Source: Saccharina japonica (Eukaryota > Sar > Phaeophyceae > Laminariales > Laminariaceae). Taken from it: a stretch of 64,000 nucleotides of DNA. Shown piece by piece: positions 10,805 to 22,985 of the stretch (positions are counted from its first letter, which is position 1; every line of letters begins with the position of its first letter). Position numbers and translations under genes: made by a program. Below the pieces are notes generated by a model, which was not told the DNA's origin, did no database searches, and worked only from the letters and a program-made list of their open reading frames with translations. The DNA lies in the NCBI GenBank assembly GCA_008828725.1, contig MEHQ01003631.1, positions 116,520-180,519 of the forward strand. Reading direction: 5' to 3'.

Positions 10805-11080
10805 ATGTCAGGCCACGAGGACGCTGGCATGGAGAAGAAAAAGCTGCTGAAGATTGAGGTCGCATCACTGAAGCTCGAGAATGAGATCAGACTCGCAGAG
10901 GCCGCTCTGCAAGCGTCGTATGCAGAGGACCCCGGCTTGACTCGGCTTTGGTCATGGCGAGTGCCGATGATGACGGAGAGGCTCCGGCTTCTCCGTGGGG
11001 AGCATGAGCTTCAAGCGGAGGTCGTGATGAAACTGGAAGAGGTCGTCTGGGCTAGATACAAGACAGAAGAGGAGAAGTAG
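10805..11080 (+). CDS. Charged, helix-rich open frame of unknown function
   Basis: A 91-codon frame from ATG 10805 to TAG at 11078-11080. The protein begins MSGHEDAG and continues with K/E/L-rich segments (KKKLLKIEVASLKLENEIRL, then RLRLLRGEHELQAEVV) that would form amphipathic helices or coiled coil. Composition and strand bias look like real coding sequence, unlike the reverse frame. It may be the first exon of a longer gene continuing into the degenerate frames at 12022-12855, or a gag-like fragment. I recognise no named domain. Confidence 0.4.
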   Translation: MSGHEDAGMEKKKLLKIEVASLKLENEIRLAEAALQASYAEDPGLTRLWSWRVPMMTERLRLLRGEHELQAEVVMKLEEVVWARYKTEEEK

Positions 11081-12021
11081 AACAGAGCACGAGGAGGGGA
11101 GATAGGAGAGAGGAAATACCGCCCCAGCAGCAGGAGTGCGATCCCAGCAACGTCACATACGAGCCGCAGATGGGAGACCCGTGTGATACTGGAGGCGAAG
11201 GCACGAAAGCACAGCAGTCGCAGAGGCAGCAGCTGGTCCAGTCGCCCTAACCGCAAGAGGAGAAGCAGTCAGAAAATTGCTGCGCTTGCCGTGACAACAG
11301 AGCGCAACTACCGCCGCCGATGTTATCGCCGCCGTCGTTACCACTGCCGCCGCCGCCACCGCCGTCATCGCTACCGCCGCTGCCGCCGCCATCGATACCG
11401 TCGCCGCTGTCAATGCCGCCGCCGGTACACCCTTGTTTAGCCAGGCTTATGCCTGATACTGCGGGTCTGGTTCGCACAGGAGAAAAAGAGAGCAAGAGAG
11501 AGGGCGTTATTAGGCCGGCACGAGAAGCCGGGGGGATGGTGGAAACATGGATTGGTGGGCAAAACGCGTGCGGCCAGGACTCTCCTTCTCGGCTGCTGAA
11601 GAACTATGCCGGCAGGTGGTTGGAAAGGGGGACGTTGTCCCTGAGGAGGGAGGAGAAGGAAAGAGCGAAAGTGGGAGCTGGCGGAGGAGTTTGCAGCATC
11701 GGTTGAGAGGCAGAGCACGGGCGCAAGAGAGGGCGCTGTCGGAATCGTGATATACAATTGTCCACGACAGGACGGGACGGATATACCATGGGACCGCTTT
11801 TTCCCGTCCCGAGTGTGAGTTGTATACGATCGACTATTATCTACTGTATGCAATAGTAGTATTTCATAGCAGTATTAATAGTAGTAGTTGTAGTAGTAGT
11901 AATAGTAGTAGTAGTAGTAGTAGTAGTAATAGTAGTAGTAGCCAAGAGTACTCTGGAACACGCGCGGAAGCATAGAACAGTCGATGATACAGCGGGCGCC
12001 CGAGTCAGCGACGCTATTCCC
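11081..12021. other. Low-complexity stretch with CCG/CTG-rich and GTA triplet tracts
   Basis: 11310-11420 is a run of imperfect CCG, CCA and CTG triplets. 11872-11942 is an imperfect GTA/TAG array. Open frames here simply follow the triplet bias. Confidence 0.6.
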
Positions 12022-12855
12022 GTGCTAAATCGCAGACTTGGATGGGTGCTGGTTTCGATCGCGAGACAGCTGACACTTCAGAACCTGGAAGGCATCAAGG
12101 CACAGCATCAGGAGCCTGTAGTCTACACGATGAAAATCGGGCCCTACCTGGCGGAGCAACACAGAAAGCAGAAGCTGGTGGTAGAGGCTGAGCAGGAAGA
12201 GGTGATGGCGAAGACGCCGGCACTGCCGTCGCTGCAACCGCATCACGATCAGGATGAGGAGTTAGTTTAGATGGAGGAAGGGTGCAGGGCGAAGTAGGCG
12301 GAGAGACTGCAAGCGACGCCATCACCGCAGCAACGCACGCCGTCGTCGTCGAATCACGAACGAGAAGGGGGACAGGAGACAGGCAGCAAGGTGGACCTGG
12401 AGTCGTCGCCACCGCTGTGGGGCCAAGCACCAGATACGTGGTTAGATCGAGTTCCACCGCCTCCGTCGCTTCCGCAAAAGTTGCCGGCGCAGCAGCGGTG
12501 GCGACAAAAGTCATCGGCCGGCAAGGAGGAGATGGTGTTTGTGGAGGAAGCAGAGGGGTCTGACGAGGAGGACAAGGTGAAAGGAGGGCCGGAGGAGAAA
12601 ACACATTATGTATTGCCGTCGCTGTCGCCCAATCGAGCGGAGGAGACGAAACAATAGGGGGGCGTGGCGGAATACGACGAACCGCTACCGCCAAAGCCGC
12701 GCCCACCTCCGTCGGTGGCGCCCTGGAAAGACGAGGAGTTGCAAGGGAAAGGGGAAGAGCAGCGAGGACAGGAATATAAGGAAGAGCAGGCATCATCGCC
12801 ACCGCTGCCGCCGCTGCCGGAAATCCCCTTGCGGGCTGACGACAGGAGCATGTAA
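12022..12855 (+). pseudogene. Proline- and glutamate-rich reading frame interrupted by TAG codons
   Basis: One frame (frame 1) stays protein-like from 12022 to the TAA at 12853-12855, broken by TAG at 12268, 12295 and 12655. The segments read as Q/E/K-rich (HRKQKLVVEAEQEEV), then proline-rich (VPPPPSLPQKLPAQQRW), acidic (VEEAEGSDEEDKV) and again proline-rich (DEPLPPKPRPPPSVAPW). The opposite strand has an uninterrupted 278-codon frame (12931-12095), but it is Ala/Pro/Ser low complexity and looks like a shadow. Decayed gene, missed introns or readthrough are all possible; decay is the simplest. Confidence 0.35.
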
Positions 12856-13570
12856 AGGGGCAAACCAGAGGATATTCTGATCTCGAGGTTGGCATTTTCT
12901 CTGTGCTGCACGAGTTTTGGGAACAAAACACGGAAAGGGGATGGTGATCAACGGAGGGTCAGGAGGAAGAGAGAGGGGAGTAAGAAGGGGGCTGGTTGGA
13001 GAGCTCACGTAGTTGGTCTGGGGAGTGAGGTCCTGGGGCGCTGCAGGTGCTGTCCCCTCAGAGCACGACTTCGCGAGAAGCCGACGATTGCCATCGGCCT
13101 GGAGCGGAGCGTTCAAGGAGTCCCAGTTCTACGGTATGTCATTATGCGTTATTTGTTTCTTTATTTTGCTGATAATGTTGTTTTCGGCAGAATGTTTAAG
13201 TACCTCGTAACGTGATTGGTTTGGAGCTATGCTACTCCCGACCCCTCCCTTCCCCTTTGCTTTGAGGTTGAAATGCCTGTGCGTAGCATGGAAGGAAGTA
13301 GATATATTTCTGTAGGATTGAAATGTGATTCCAATGTGTGCTCGGTTTTGCGAAGCGTGGCAGAGAGAGTACAGCAGCGATTTTACATTATTTGAGACAA
13401 AGCGGGAGGAGGGCATACGGTATTCTATCGTTTTTACCGACTGTCGGTAATGCTCTGGTGTCAATGTCTTTACCGCTGTCCATTTTGACCATTAATATAT
13501 ATTTGCGTTTGCGTTTTCTCTTGTTTTCGCACATTGAAAACAGGGTGCGGCAGCTGTAGAATGTAGAAAA
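12856..13570. other. No gene recognised
   Basis: Intergenic sequence with no supported feature. Confidence 0.4.
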
Positions 13571-13885
13571 GTAGTGGACAAAGCATGATAGTAGATCTTC
13601 CTAAGGTAGCTATTTACGCACTCTGGTTGGCTAAGGGTATGATTTACGCGGCTCAATCAACTTGGAGTATTTCCCAGCCACACCATCCCGAGTCAACCTA
13701 GAGTCTTTCCAAGCTCAGCATCAACCGCCGGACAGGCAACCTAGAGCCTGGCCAAGCACAGCATCCCAGCACTGACCATTGGCATAGGGTTCGGGTTCGG
13801 GTCAGGGTTCCGGTCGGAGGGTCGGCTTCAGGCGCCAAGCACAACCCCCCCGTAAATATCTACTATCAAGGTCTGTTCGCCTCTT
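13571..13885 (-). mobile_element. Diverged copy of the telomere-motif MITE (family C)
   Basis: Begins GTGGACAAAGCATGATAGTA at 13574 and continues with GATCTTCCTAAGGTAGCTA, a CACTGACCATTGGCATAGGG block and GGGTTCGGGTTCGGGTCAGGG. This is the inverse of 27829-28013. The far end (ATCTACTATCAAGGTCTGTTC near 13858) is a degraded inverted terminal repeat. Extra sequence at about 13680-13760 makes it longer than the other copies. Confidence 0.6.
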
Positions 13886-14806
13886 AAGTAGAATGTAGGA
13901 TGTGTGGTACGCACTCCTGCTGTCAGGTGCTCCTGCCATCAGGTGTCCCTTTGGATGTTGCAAGCCGAGAGCGATCTGCGGTTAAACTGGTATAAGAGTA
14001 CCTACCTGATCCACTTGAAACGCGTAGAAATCCCGACAATCGTTTGAGCGAAGTTGCTTGTGGCTGTTCGAATATGCGTTCTATAGTATCAAACAGCAGT
14101 TATAAGTTATAACAACCGTAAGTAAAGGGGTTTTATGGTTACTGGTAGCACGGAAAACGAAGGGCTCTAGACTGGTCTTTGTTCTTCTCGTAATCATTCG
14201 GGGACCACCACTGTTTTCGAATTGCACGCGACTCAATACTATTGTGTTTCACGTAGTAATTTCTGGCAGGTTACGTATACGTCGTACTACATTTTGTCTC
14301 GTATGTAGCGGTATAGTATGACCCGACAAGTGGGTGCAAGCATGCTCGAGGTTTGAGTTCGTACTTTATTGGGAGGTATTATAGCACTGCATGCGGGTAC
14401 GTTATAAATTGTGCATGCTCGCGACATAACAGAGAGGTACGACAACGTGACCACTCCAAGGCATAACTTCGAGTATAAGTAATTTTTCGAGAGGATGTAC
14501 TGCATACTATCGATCAGCACCTCACTCACCGCTTATTTATGCCGTATTGGTTTGGTCGAGATGGGGTGAAGGAGTACGTTGGATGCTTGAAAGTATGATC
14601 GTCATCGTCTGGATTTGAAAAGTTTTTGATGACTTATCGTACAAGCACATCTGCCTATGGTGTTGTATATACATACGTACCCGGTGTGGTTGAACCACTT
14701 TGTATTTCTTCTGAATCTGGGAAAATATTGAGAACTATTTTTGACACATTGAGTTTATAGTTTGATATTTCGGGGTATTTGATCATACAACATACATCAG
14801 CTCCTT
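13886..14806. other. No gene recognised
   Basis: AT-rich intergenic sequence with no supported feature. Confidence 0.4.
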
Positions 14807-15090
14807 CATACCCTTAGGACAAGCGAACACTCACCCGTCATTGCAGCTTCCACCACAGTACTGTCACATGTAAACATACTACAGCAGTACTGGTACGTTG
14901 GGACAAGCTAGGACTCAGAAATGCCACCTCCTGGTATCCTTTGGACTGCCTGTGGATAATCAAAAGTGACTGGAACCGCGGGGATTGGGGAAACCTTGCC
15001 TCATATCTGACACTATTATTGTGGTTGCCCATGGAAAGTCTCATCGGCTCTCGTGAGCGGCCACGTCCGACCCCATGCCCCCCCACCCCT
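14807..15090 (-). repeat. Dispersed repeat F, inverse orientation
   Basis: Contains CACCCGTCATTGCAGCTTC, ACGTTGGGACAAGC, a GGTATCCTTTGGACT block and GTGACTGGAACCGC. These are complements of blocks at 29560-29800 and 60780-61030. Confidence 0.55.
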
Positions 15091-15092
15091 AA

Positions 15093-15345
15093 AGACACGT
15101 GCTACGATAGGGGTACAGTACCTTTTGGCTCAGCCGTTTTTTTAACGACGGGGCTCCCTAACCCCAAAATCGACGGAATTTTGTAATCGCGTTGCAATAT
15201 GTTTCAATTTACACCTGCAAATAGGCCAGCACTTAAGCTTCCCTTCACAACCTGGTTTGGGTGACTTACTAATAGTTTAGAGGTTTTCAAGGGAGGAACC
15301 TCAGAACAAATATGGCTCACTTCTACCGCCCTAGCATTCGTCGCA
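15093..15345 (+). mobile_element. Degenerate MITE, family B
   Basis: Starts ACGTGCTACGATAGGGGTAC and passes through GGCTCAGCCGTTTTT and GGCTCCCTAACCCCAAAATCG. Near the end it has AACCTCAGAACAAATATGG and CACTTCTACCGCCCTAGCAT, the complement of the family-B end. It is more diverged than the copies at 46297 and 49679. Confidence 0.55.
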
Positions 15346-15859
15346 ACCTATATATATATATATATGTGTGGGCCCGTGAGATCCCGTGAGGAAGCAACTA
15401 GGCCGCCTCGGTTTGCGATAGGTTAGTCCACGGGGAGCCCATGGGAATACCACATGGGCACACCCACGTGAAAACCCTACCAGTGGTGGGAGTCCGGGTA
15501 TCTGCCGAATCTTCCGTAACGTAGACAGCCAGAGCTACGTTATGATTGAGGTATTCTTGGTGGCGTACTGGGGACGTGCCCTTGGGAAAAACAAGGACTC
15601 TTGGAACCTCAGCTCCTCGTACCCTTTAGACTAGATCCTCCAATCCGACGGGGGCGGCCAACTGTATCCCGAGGACTGGAACTCGTGCTCTGGACAACCC
15701 TTGCATGAGCATACTGCATACCATACGTATTATATGAACCGAGGGGCGATTCTATGTTAGCCCCAAACCTAACTCGTTTACTACTGGTATGTATATAGTA
15801 CAGCACTCTAATTCCAAGTGACACGTGTCCCCACAATAGGAGGGCAGTCCTGAAGGTTA
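15346..15859. repeat. Dispersed repeat sequence related to 29340-29500
   Basis: After a (TA)n tract at 15350-15365 there is a CCCGTGAGATCCCGTGAGG and GGGAGCCCATGGGAATACC region. The same words occur in 29340-29500 and 41380-41540. No gene is seen. Confidence 0.4.
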
Positions 15860-16490
15860 AGTCTAGCTCCAATAATCAAGGAAACGAACTGCCGGCTTAT
15901 GCTCTAATCCCCCCCCCCCCAGGATACTGGATGGAGCAACACAAAGCCCACAACCTCGCCGGGAGGCTTCGATATCCGCGAGCTCCAAGCTTATCACGTG
16001 AACCTATACTTAAAACTGCACCCTTACCTCTTCGCTGTGGTTGTGCCTCTGTCGGTGATGATGATGCCTGTCTGTCTGCCTGTCTGTCTGACTGTCTGTG
16101 TTATTTCTTCCTCGCCTTTTCTTGTCTTCCACAATCGCAAAGAGACCTGTGTTCGCCTTGTGTGCTGTAAGCCGTTTCGACCGCTATGAATACTGTATTA
16201 TAGTACGATTTGTTGCACTTCCAGTAACTTGCTTGACTGAAGTATTGACGTTTGTGACCCGGACGGGGGGGGATATCAGTCGCGCTCTTCTCGGAATAGA
16301 GTGTATGAGTGTATTATCATCCCACAGGTACCGCCGTAAAGAATCTGCGTCTCCATCGAAGTGCTTTGAATTTTCCAGGATCTTGCCAAATCGAATAATA
16401 CTAATACCACAGACAGGTATTTCATACCAGGGTAGTCATCAAATACCTGTTTGTACTGCCAGGTACAGTATTTCCCACTTTTCATTCTTG
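15860..16490 (+). repeat. Dispersed repeat Z
   Basis: Inverse match to 28270-28900: AGGATACTGGATGGAGCAAC, CGATATCCGCGAGCTCCAAGC, a TGTCTGTC run, CGCGCTCTTCTCGGAATA and AATTTTCCAGGATCTTGCC. A shorter relative is at 60040-60180. The poly-pyrimidine TGTC run is part of the repeat. Confidence 0.6.
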
Positions 16491-17145
16491 TTTTTCCATG
16501 ATCCCTTTTTCGTTTGCGTGATCGTTTGTTTCCTCTTTCTCTCTTTGGGTCCGGCTCCGTACGAAGCTCTTTCGCCCTTTTGTTTGTTTGTTCGCTTGTT
16601 ATCTTGAACGCGCGTGCGTATCTAGATAATATATACTCGTAGCTCTCCCTGTCGATGTACTTTGCTTTTTATTGTTCGGCCCTCGTTTTTAGTTTTTGGC
16701 ATATTGTGGGTCGCTACCCCCCAAGTGCAATGCTGTGTACCCGCTCGCGCTCTTACACTTGAGTACAGCTTTGTGAATTCGCTCGTATTGGCCTGGTTCC
16801 TTTCCTTTCTCAGTTTTATCCTTTCCTCTTTTTGCCCCTTTTTCCTTTTCCCCTTTTTCTTCCTTCTTTCCCAGTTTTTCCTTTCTCGTTTTGTTCTTGT
16901 TTCTGTTAATTTTTTCCTTTTTCTTTTGGATTGATTTTATTTTCTCTTGCTTGTTGTGAACGATGTGCCACACATCATTTGTGATATACTGCTGTTGTAG
17001 TAGCGTATCGTGCTGCGTGCTTCTTTTTACTTTGTGTATTGGTATTTTCCCTGAGGTATTCCTCTACTCCTCCAAAGCCTTTTGGAGCCTGCCTGTGCTG
17101 TGACCACGGACTATCGTTTTCGCGATCAGTTAATGTGACAACGCC
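16491..17145. other. T/C-rich sequence, no gene
   Basis: Mostly TTTCC/CTTTT runs, for example 16795-16935. A TGTGACCACGGACTA motif at about 17100 leads into the (CAA)n array. Confidence 0.5.
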
Positions 17146-17185
17146 AACAACAACACCCAAACAACAACAACAACAAAAACAACAA

Positions 17186-17284
<99 letters not shown>

Positions 17285-17290
17285 CTCCAC
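17146..17290 (+). repeat. (CAA)n array
   Basis: About 140 bases of CAA triplets with a few AAA interruptions at the left. It abuts the left limit of the truncated LTR element exactly where its 3' LTR should be. Confidence 0.95.
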
Positions 17291-19961
17291 AAATTCCATC
17301 CTCAAGAATTAGCCAACGTAAAACGGCAATCCCGATGCCAAATCTCTCAATCTCGATTCCAGTATATATCTCTAAACTATAGCGAGACAGTAACTACGGG
17401 AAGGGGAAAATCCAACAAACGTGAGTATGCTGGTAAAACCTTCAAAAAGAAAATCAATAACACCGTCTTCGCATAAATACCGTACCGCCCGATAACATCG
17501 ACCCCCTGCTGTGTACTCTGTAAGAGCACAACAACAGAACATCTCTGATATATAACACCTCAAATCAAATCATAGCAGCCCCCCTGCTTGAAACTCCCCT
17601 CGGAAGTATACAAGAAGACAACAATCCGCATATGAATCCAAAAGTACTATAGGTACCAGTAATTGGTTCCCCTGTACGCTGTGCGCAGTTAACCAATAGC
17701 CAAAGCGTACGGCACGATTCATCAAGACCATCGGCATACTCTATTGGCGTATTAACCTTATTCAACGTATGGGTACCTCCCAACACTTTCTCCATTTCCT
17801 TAAGAACCCCTGAAGTTGCACGTTAATTCTTCAAGTACTTCCAAAAACATCCCATGCACATCGAAAACTCCTACTATTATCCCCCAAAGCCAAATGCCCC
17901 AAAACCCCCGGAAAAACAAACAAACAAACGAACCAGTGGATGAAATCATAACAAGTTCATCACAGAGTCACGGTCAAGCGAAACGTCTCAGCATGCAACG
18001 GTTTGATGAGAAAGTCGGCATGCTGCTCTGCCGACCGTACGTGTTAATCTCAAACTACCCGTTAGACACATGCTCTAGACATCTATGTCCTATAATCAAA
18101 CCATACACAGACACCAGCGCGCATAACTGCTCCACCAGAGACAGACGTCCGGTCAGTAGCCTTGCGTGCATCCGCATCCACGTATGATAAGACCCCAACT
18201 GGACTCGACTATCTGCGATGGAAAGTCTTCGTCGTGTTACCGAGTACAACTACTATCTCCCCCCTGCTCGGAAGACGACAAAACATCCATCGCATGGTTA
18301 ATAGTAAAATCCTGCGACATCAGTGTGACTCAAAAACCCCTCAATCATAAAATCAAAACCAAACTTAAGTCCAAACCCACAAACCAGAAACATCAGCGAT
18401 CTATATCAAATAAGCGCCGCAGACAACGAAACAAACAGAACGTCGTTGTCGTTGTATGCATTCACTCACGTACAAGACTGCTCGGTCCCCGTTATAATTC
18501 AACTATCCTCCTACCAAAACAAGCATTTAGGCCTCGATATACCAGGTAAAGCATCGTCTTTCAATCATACCCCAGGTCCTGATAAATGGACTGCCATACC
18601 GAGATACGTCAATGTACAGCTGTGATGCGTATTTTATGTATTCTGCATGTACTCAGGTAGTACGCAATTCAGAATGCCAAATATCAGGTACCAGTATAAC
18701 AGGTGCATATAACTCTACTCGTATATCCAATGCAAACATATTACAATCCAAGCGTCATATATATTTCGTCTCGTCAATTCCTACTGTAACAAACGGTCCA
18801 AAAACATTTTATCTACTGTAGGCCATTGCTACTAAACTACCCCAACCCCACGCGCTCAACCCCCGTCTCCTGCTCCCTACCCCACGGACTCGACGCTTGT
18901 CTTCCGCCGCGGCTCAACGTCACCGCGGCATGGACTACATCTAATAAATCCGCAGGGTAGGGTGCATTTTGACTCGTTGAGCAAAGGGTGCATCGGGTGG
19001 TTACTTTCAGCGCCAGGAACCAAGTCAAATCGTTAGATAACGAACACATCATTATGCACTATGTCTGTGGGTAGAATCATGCCATCAAACCCCCCCTCGT
19101 GATTCTTCCCAGTACAACAGTAGTGACAAAAACATTCCGTGTGCAAGGGCTGGTGAGGAAATAGCATTGATTTTCACACCAATATCATGTACCAGGTACT
19201 GCGTAGAATCAAGCATAATCAGCAGTAATTCACACATTGATCATGCATTGGAGCAAAATTAGCAGTAATTTCCCCACATTGTATATAATGCGCTGTAAAA
19301 TCAAGTCATTTTCCAGCATATTAATATCAGGCATTGCAGAATCAAGCCTATCATGGCATCACAACCCCCCCCGTGATTCCAACAGCAAGACACAAAATAT
19401 AGCTGTGGTGCATCATACCCGTAGGGTACAATCACACAACTAAGCCCTCGCTCACACATACCAGCCGATTGTTGACTTCCTGGATCAAACGGGAACGTTC
19501 GCTCTCCTACCCAGTTCCCATTCAACCACACACATAGCTGCGATCCATCATACCAGGGGTACAAGCTCACCACAACTACAGCAGTCCTTGCTCAAATATG
19601 CCGGCCAAGACACAAGAGAAGCACAAAAACAAAATCAACAGACCAAGAAAATCCAATCCACTGAATCCACCAACAAGAAAGTTGGCCAGACTGGAAAATA
19701 TAACATGCCTGCTTCCCTGGATCAAATGGAAAAGATCGCGCCCCGCTGCCGCATGCTGCTGCTGCTGCTCCCCTCTTCCACGAGCTCCACCTCTGGCCGT
19801 CGCCGTCAACCCCCCCCCCACAGCCCATCCCGTTCCTCTGGTTTCCCTGGGTCGAAGGGGTACGAGCCACTCTGGCCCAAACCAATCTGCGGCACTCCGC
19901 CACCGTCCCCCGGCTCCACAGCAGCAACACCCGCACACTTCGCACCCAGCCCTAAGCTCAG

Positions 19962-20885
19962 TTACCTTAGCTCCACCACACTCAGCCCAGCCACTCCAAG
20001 TTCCATCACCGCAGCCTGAGCAAAACCGAGCTCCTCCTCCTCAGCCTCGGGCTGCTGCTGTACGGCATCAGCGAGCTTCTCCACCTCAGGCTCAGGCTGC
20101 TGCTGTACAGACGCTGCTAGCTGCTCACGCGCACCACCGAGCTCGTGCGCCTCGGACGCAGCCACACCAAGCTCGTCGAAGCTCCGGTACGGAACACCAA
20201 TTCCTCCAGACGTCGCTTGGCGGACTGCAACCTCTCCCACCAGGCTTGCTTCTGCAGGAAGGTACGCGGTCGAGGTCCATGATACATGTTCCACAGCTCC
20301 TCGCGCGCAGTCGCTCTACGGGCATCCCTTTCCTTGTTGACGACATACAGCTCCAACATCAGGTCCTTCATCATCTGCTGCCGATGCAGTTCTCTCTCCC
20401 CTGGCATAGCACTACCCCTCCTAGTCGTCGACCTCGGCACTACTGCCAGCTGTACCTGCGGCTGCTGGAGCGCCGGCGTTCCAGCCTGCGGCACGTTGCT
20501 GTACTCCGGCGCGTAGACGATAGTGGGCTGGGCAGTGCACTGCCTGGCCATGTGACCATAGGCCAGGAACCCATCGCACACGCTGTTTGGTGCAAAACAA
20601 ATCGCTGCCTCATGCCCTCGAGCCCCACAGCGTTCGCACGTGTAGAAAGCGCTCATAGACGCTCCTGGAGGTGGAGGGGACTCGGGCTGGTACCAGCCGT
20701 TTCCGGCGTTACGAGTCCAACCAGTGCCCCCCGGCCTTTGCTGGTGCTGATGCTGCGGCTGAGGTGGGTGCTGCTGCTGGTAACTGTGACCTCCACCCCA
20801 ATGCCGCTGCTGTTGCCGCTGATGCGGCCAGGCGCCTCCATACTGCTGCTGCTGCTGCTACTGCGAAGTGCCTCGATACTGCCGC

Positions 20886-20919
<34 letters not shown>

Positions 20920-20950
20920 CGGCGCCCTCAAAATAAAAGACCATCTCCAT
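19962..20950 (-). pseudogene. Gag-like zinc-knuckle protein of the LTR element
   Basis: ATG at 20950 begins MEMVFYFEGAG, followed by a polyglutamine run (from CTG/CAG triplets) containing one in-frame TAG near 20862, then Q/H/P/G-rich sequence. At about 20640-20599 a canonical CCHC knuckle CERCGARGHEAAIC appears. A second knuckle CDGFLAYGHMARQC has F in place of the second Cys. A basic helical stretch follows (VVNKERDARRATAREEL, FLQKQAWWERLQSAKRRLEE). Near 20190 a frame change leads into an E/Q-rich tail (QQQPEPEVEKLADA) ending near 19962. CCHC knuckles bind nucleic acid in retroelement nucleocapsids. The stop, the frame change and the lost Cys suggest a decaying gag. Confidence 0.7.
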
Positions 20951-21034
20951 AGTCAATCCTCCCCGATACTACTCGCCCCTCTAACACAGTATAGCGCTCC
21001 AGCGGCCTCCGGGCCCGGAGCAATTCGATAATTG

Positions 21035-21458
21035 TGTTACGTGTTTCTGTACGCCGCTGTCAAACGCGTTCTTTGTACCCGCGTGCCTATACCATGGGTC
21101 GTCAAGGAGAAGTAGTAGATAAAGTACACTCGTACACCCACAGATCACCAAACATACACCAGGTGGCCAATACCGTTCTTGTCAGAGGCCACACACATAA
21201 CCACACACAGGAGGTAAGCCGCACCAGGTTGTCACCGCTGCACCCCTCACATATATACGAGCAGTATCATTCTATCAAAGCCCGGGTCTCATCATCATTG
21301 TATCGCAGACTGCTCCCAGGAGGGAGACAGCAACCCACGCGAGGCATCATCTCAGATCATAATGCCTCGCCATACCATATAAACCCCAATCTCCGTAGAC
21401 CAGTATGAAACCGCCACATATCGGGAAACCAGTATCGAGCAACCGCATACCACAAACA
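21035..21458 (-). repeat. LTR (5' LTR of copy 1)
   Basis: On the minus strand it starts TGTTTGTGGTATGCGG and ends in ACA, with homology to 33451-33034 and 30941-30528. It is more diverged at its 3' end (GTAACA in place of the ACAAACA seen in copy 2). The ATGTG target sequence follows at 21459-21463. Confidence 0.8.
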
Positions 21459-22590
21459 ATGTGATCTCATTTTATTTTATGAAGATGTCTGTAATCATAA
21501 GTGGACCCAACTCGCTGGGTCTGGCGAGTCTCACTAACGAAGTGCGGTGGCCTTGCCGGCTGCCCACTAAAATGTGATAACAGACTGGAGCAGATTCTTC
21601 CGTCTTATGGGATATGCTTTCTGGCTCCAAGCCTCAAGAGATGGTTGATGAATCCTTTGTGATTGAGCTTTCCTTACCCTTCTGCTTCACTGGACGCCTA
21701 CCAATCCTTGCATATTGCCTGCACTCGCCTGATTCTCGCTTACATCAGCCTCACCCGATTCTGTTGGCTGGCCATCTCGTGGTTCGATCAGAGAAGTCTC
21801 CAAGCTAGCTCACTTCTGACCAGCATGAGCACCAAAACAGCTCCGGTTATCTGCTCAAATGAGGACTGTTGTTCTACTTTCTGCAATCAATCCCATGCCA
21901 CGACCTTCATGGTCTTCTCAGCATTTTCCTGGTACCAAAACTGGGTAGTATGCAATAACGACCTTCTCACATCGTTCAGTACAAGTGTGTATTATCCACC
22001 TAAACACCCAGACACGTCCGTATCCTCCAGATCCAAGATCTACCGACTACGAGCGACGACCAAAATATCATCCACATTTCAACCTTGTCCTCGAGATCAA
22101 CCCCGCCGACTCATTTTATGGTCAATGTCCTAATGTAGCATTATCATTTGAAACCAGCTATCAACTTCTCACACCATTGGCCCACCCTGGTAATTAGCAG
22201 TAAACATAGTAATTGGCTACTCAAAAGCAATAACCGAAACAGTGAGAAGTTGAATCAATAACTCACCAACGTTCAACTGACAATGGTACGATACTGAAAC
22301 GTTTAATGAACACAATAATCCCCAAACCCGGTTTTCAACTGAAAACACCTGGCTTATCACTTAACTAAAAACGCGACCAACGTGATTCATGCTTCGTGGG
22401 GGCTGCACCACGGTTCAGGCTGCCGTCTTCGTCCGCCATAGGTGCCAACAAGATAATAATGAGAAGGAGCTTCCCGAGCAGTGCCTGAGGAGGTTTCCAT
22501 GCATTCGAAGGCGGCAAACGTTCATTGAAGAGGTGTGCGACTTTAGCGACTCACATCGGCGAGCGAGGTATGCGGATGGAGATTGGGGGG

Positions 22591-22985
22591 AGTTCAATCG
22601 CCGATTGCTAAACCACAGGAATTAACTTGCGGCAACTTCCGCCTTAACCGTTTGTACACTCGAGGGGTCTGGTCGATAAAGAGAATATGACGAGGAGGAG
22701 TTCAACCGTCCAGACCTAAAGCGGAGGAAGGGGCTGGCGGCGGTTTCGGTCGAAACTCCGTTTGCTCAAGCGGTGGGTCTGGCCGGAAAGAAGAAGACAG
22801 GGAGGAGTTCAATCGTCCAGAGCTATAGCGGAGGAAAGAGTTGGCGGCGATTTCAGTCTGAACCGATTGATTGCTTAAGCGCCTGGTGTTGCTGAAAAGG
22901 GGAAGAAGACTGGGAGAAGTTCAATCGCTCAGAGCTAAAGCGGAGGATTGAGCTGGCGGCAATTTCAACCTAAACTATGTGCTCA
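22591..22985 (+). repeat. Minisatellite, four units of ~107-112 bp
   Basis: AGTTCAA(T/C)CG recurs at 22591, 22699, 22806 and 22918. Each is followed by a GCTAAAGCGGAGGA-type block, a (T/C)TGGCGGC stretch and GCTCAAGCGG. Repeated in block 2 at 34584-34978. Confidence 0.75.

Larger units (their letters stand above)
17291..21458 (-). mobile_element. LTR retroelement, copy 1: gag-bearing, 3' end missing
   Basis: On the minus strand: 5' LTR (21458-21035), gag-like gene (20950-19962), then an internal region (19230-17291) matching 33032-31096 of copy 2 with scattered substitutions. The expected minisatellite, polypurine tract and 3' LTR are absent; sequence stops at the (CAA)n array. No reverse transcriptase, integrase or protease was seen, so the element looks non-autonomous (gag only). 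No TGG-type primer-binding site follows the 5' LTR, which is odd. Confidence 0.7.

Noticed and set aside
12095..12931. 278-codon minus-strand frame
   Set aside because: Ala/Pro/Ser/Thr low complexity, complementary to the more protein-like plus frame; no motif.
19598..21031. 477-codon open frame on the plus strand, the longest in the window
   Set aside because: It lies opposite the zinc-knuckle gag frame and consists of P/H/L/S runs from the complement of CAG triplets; a shadow frame.
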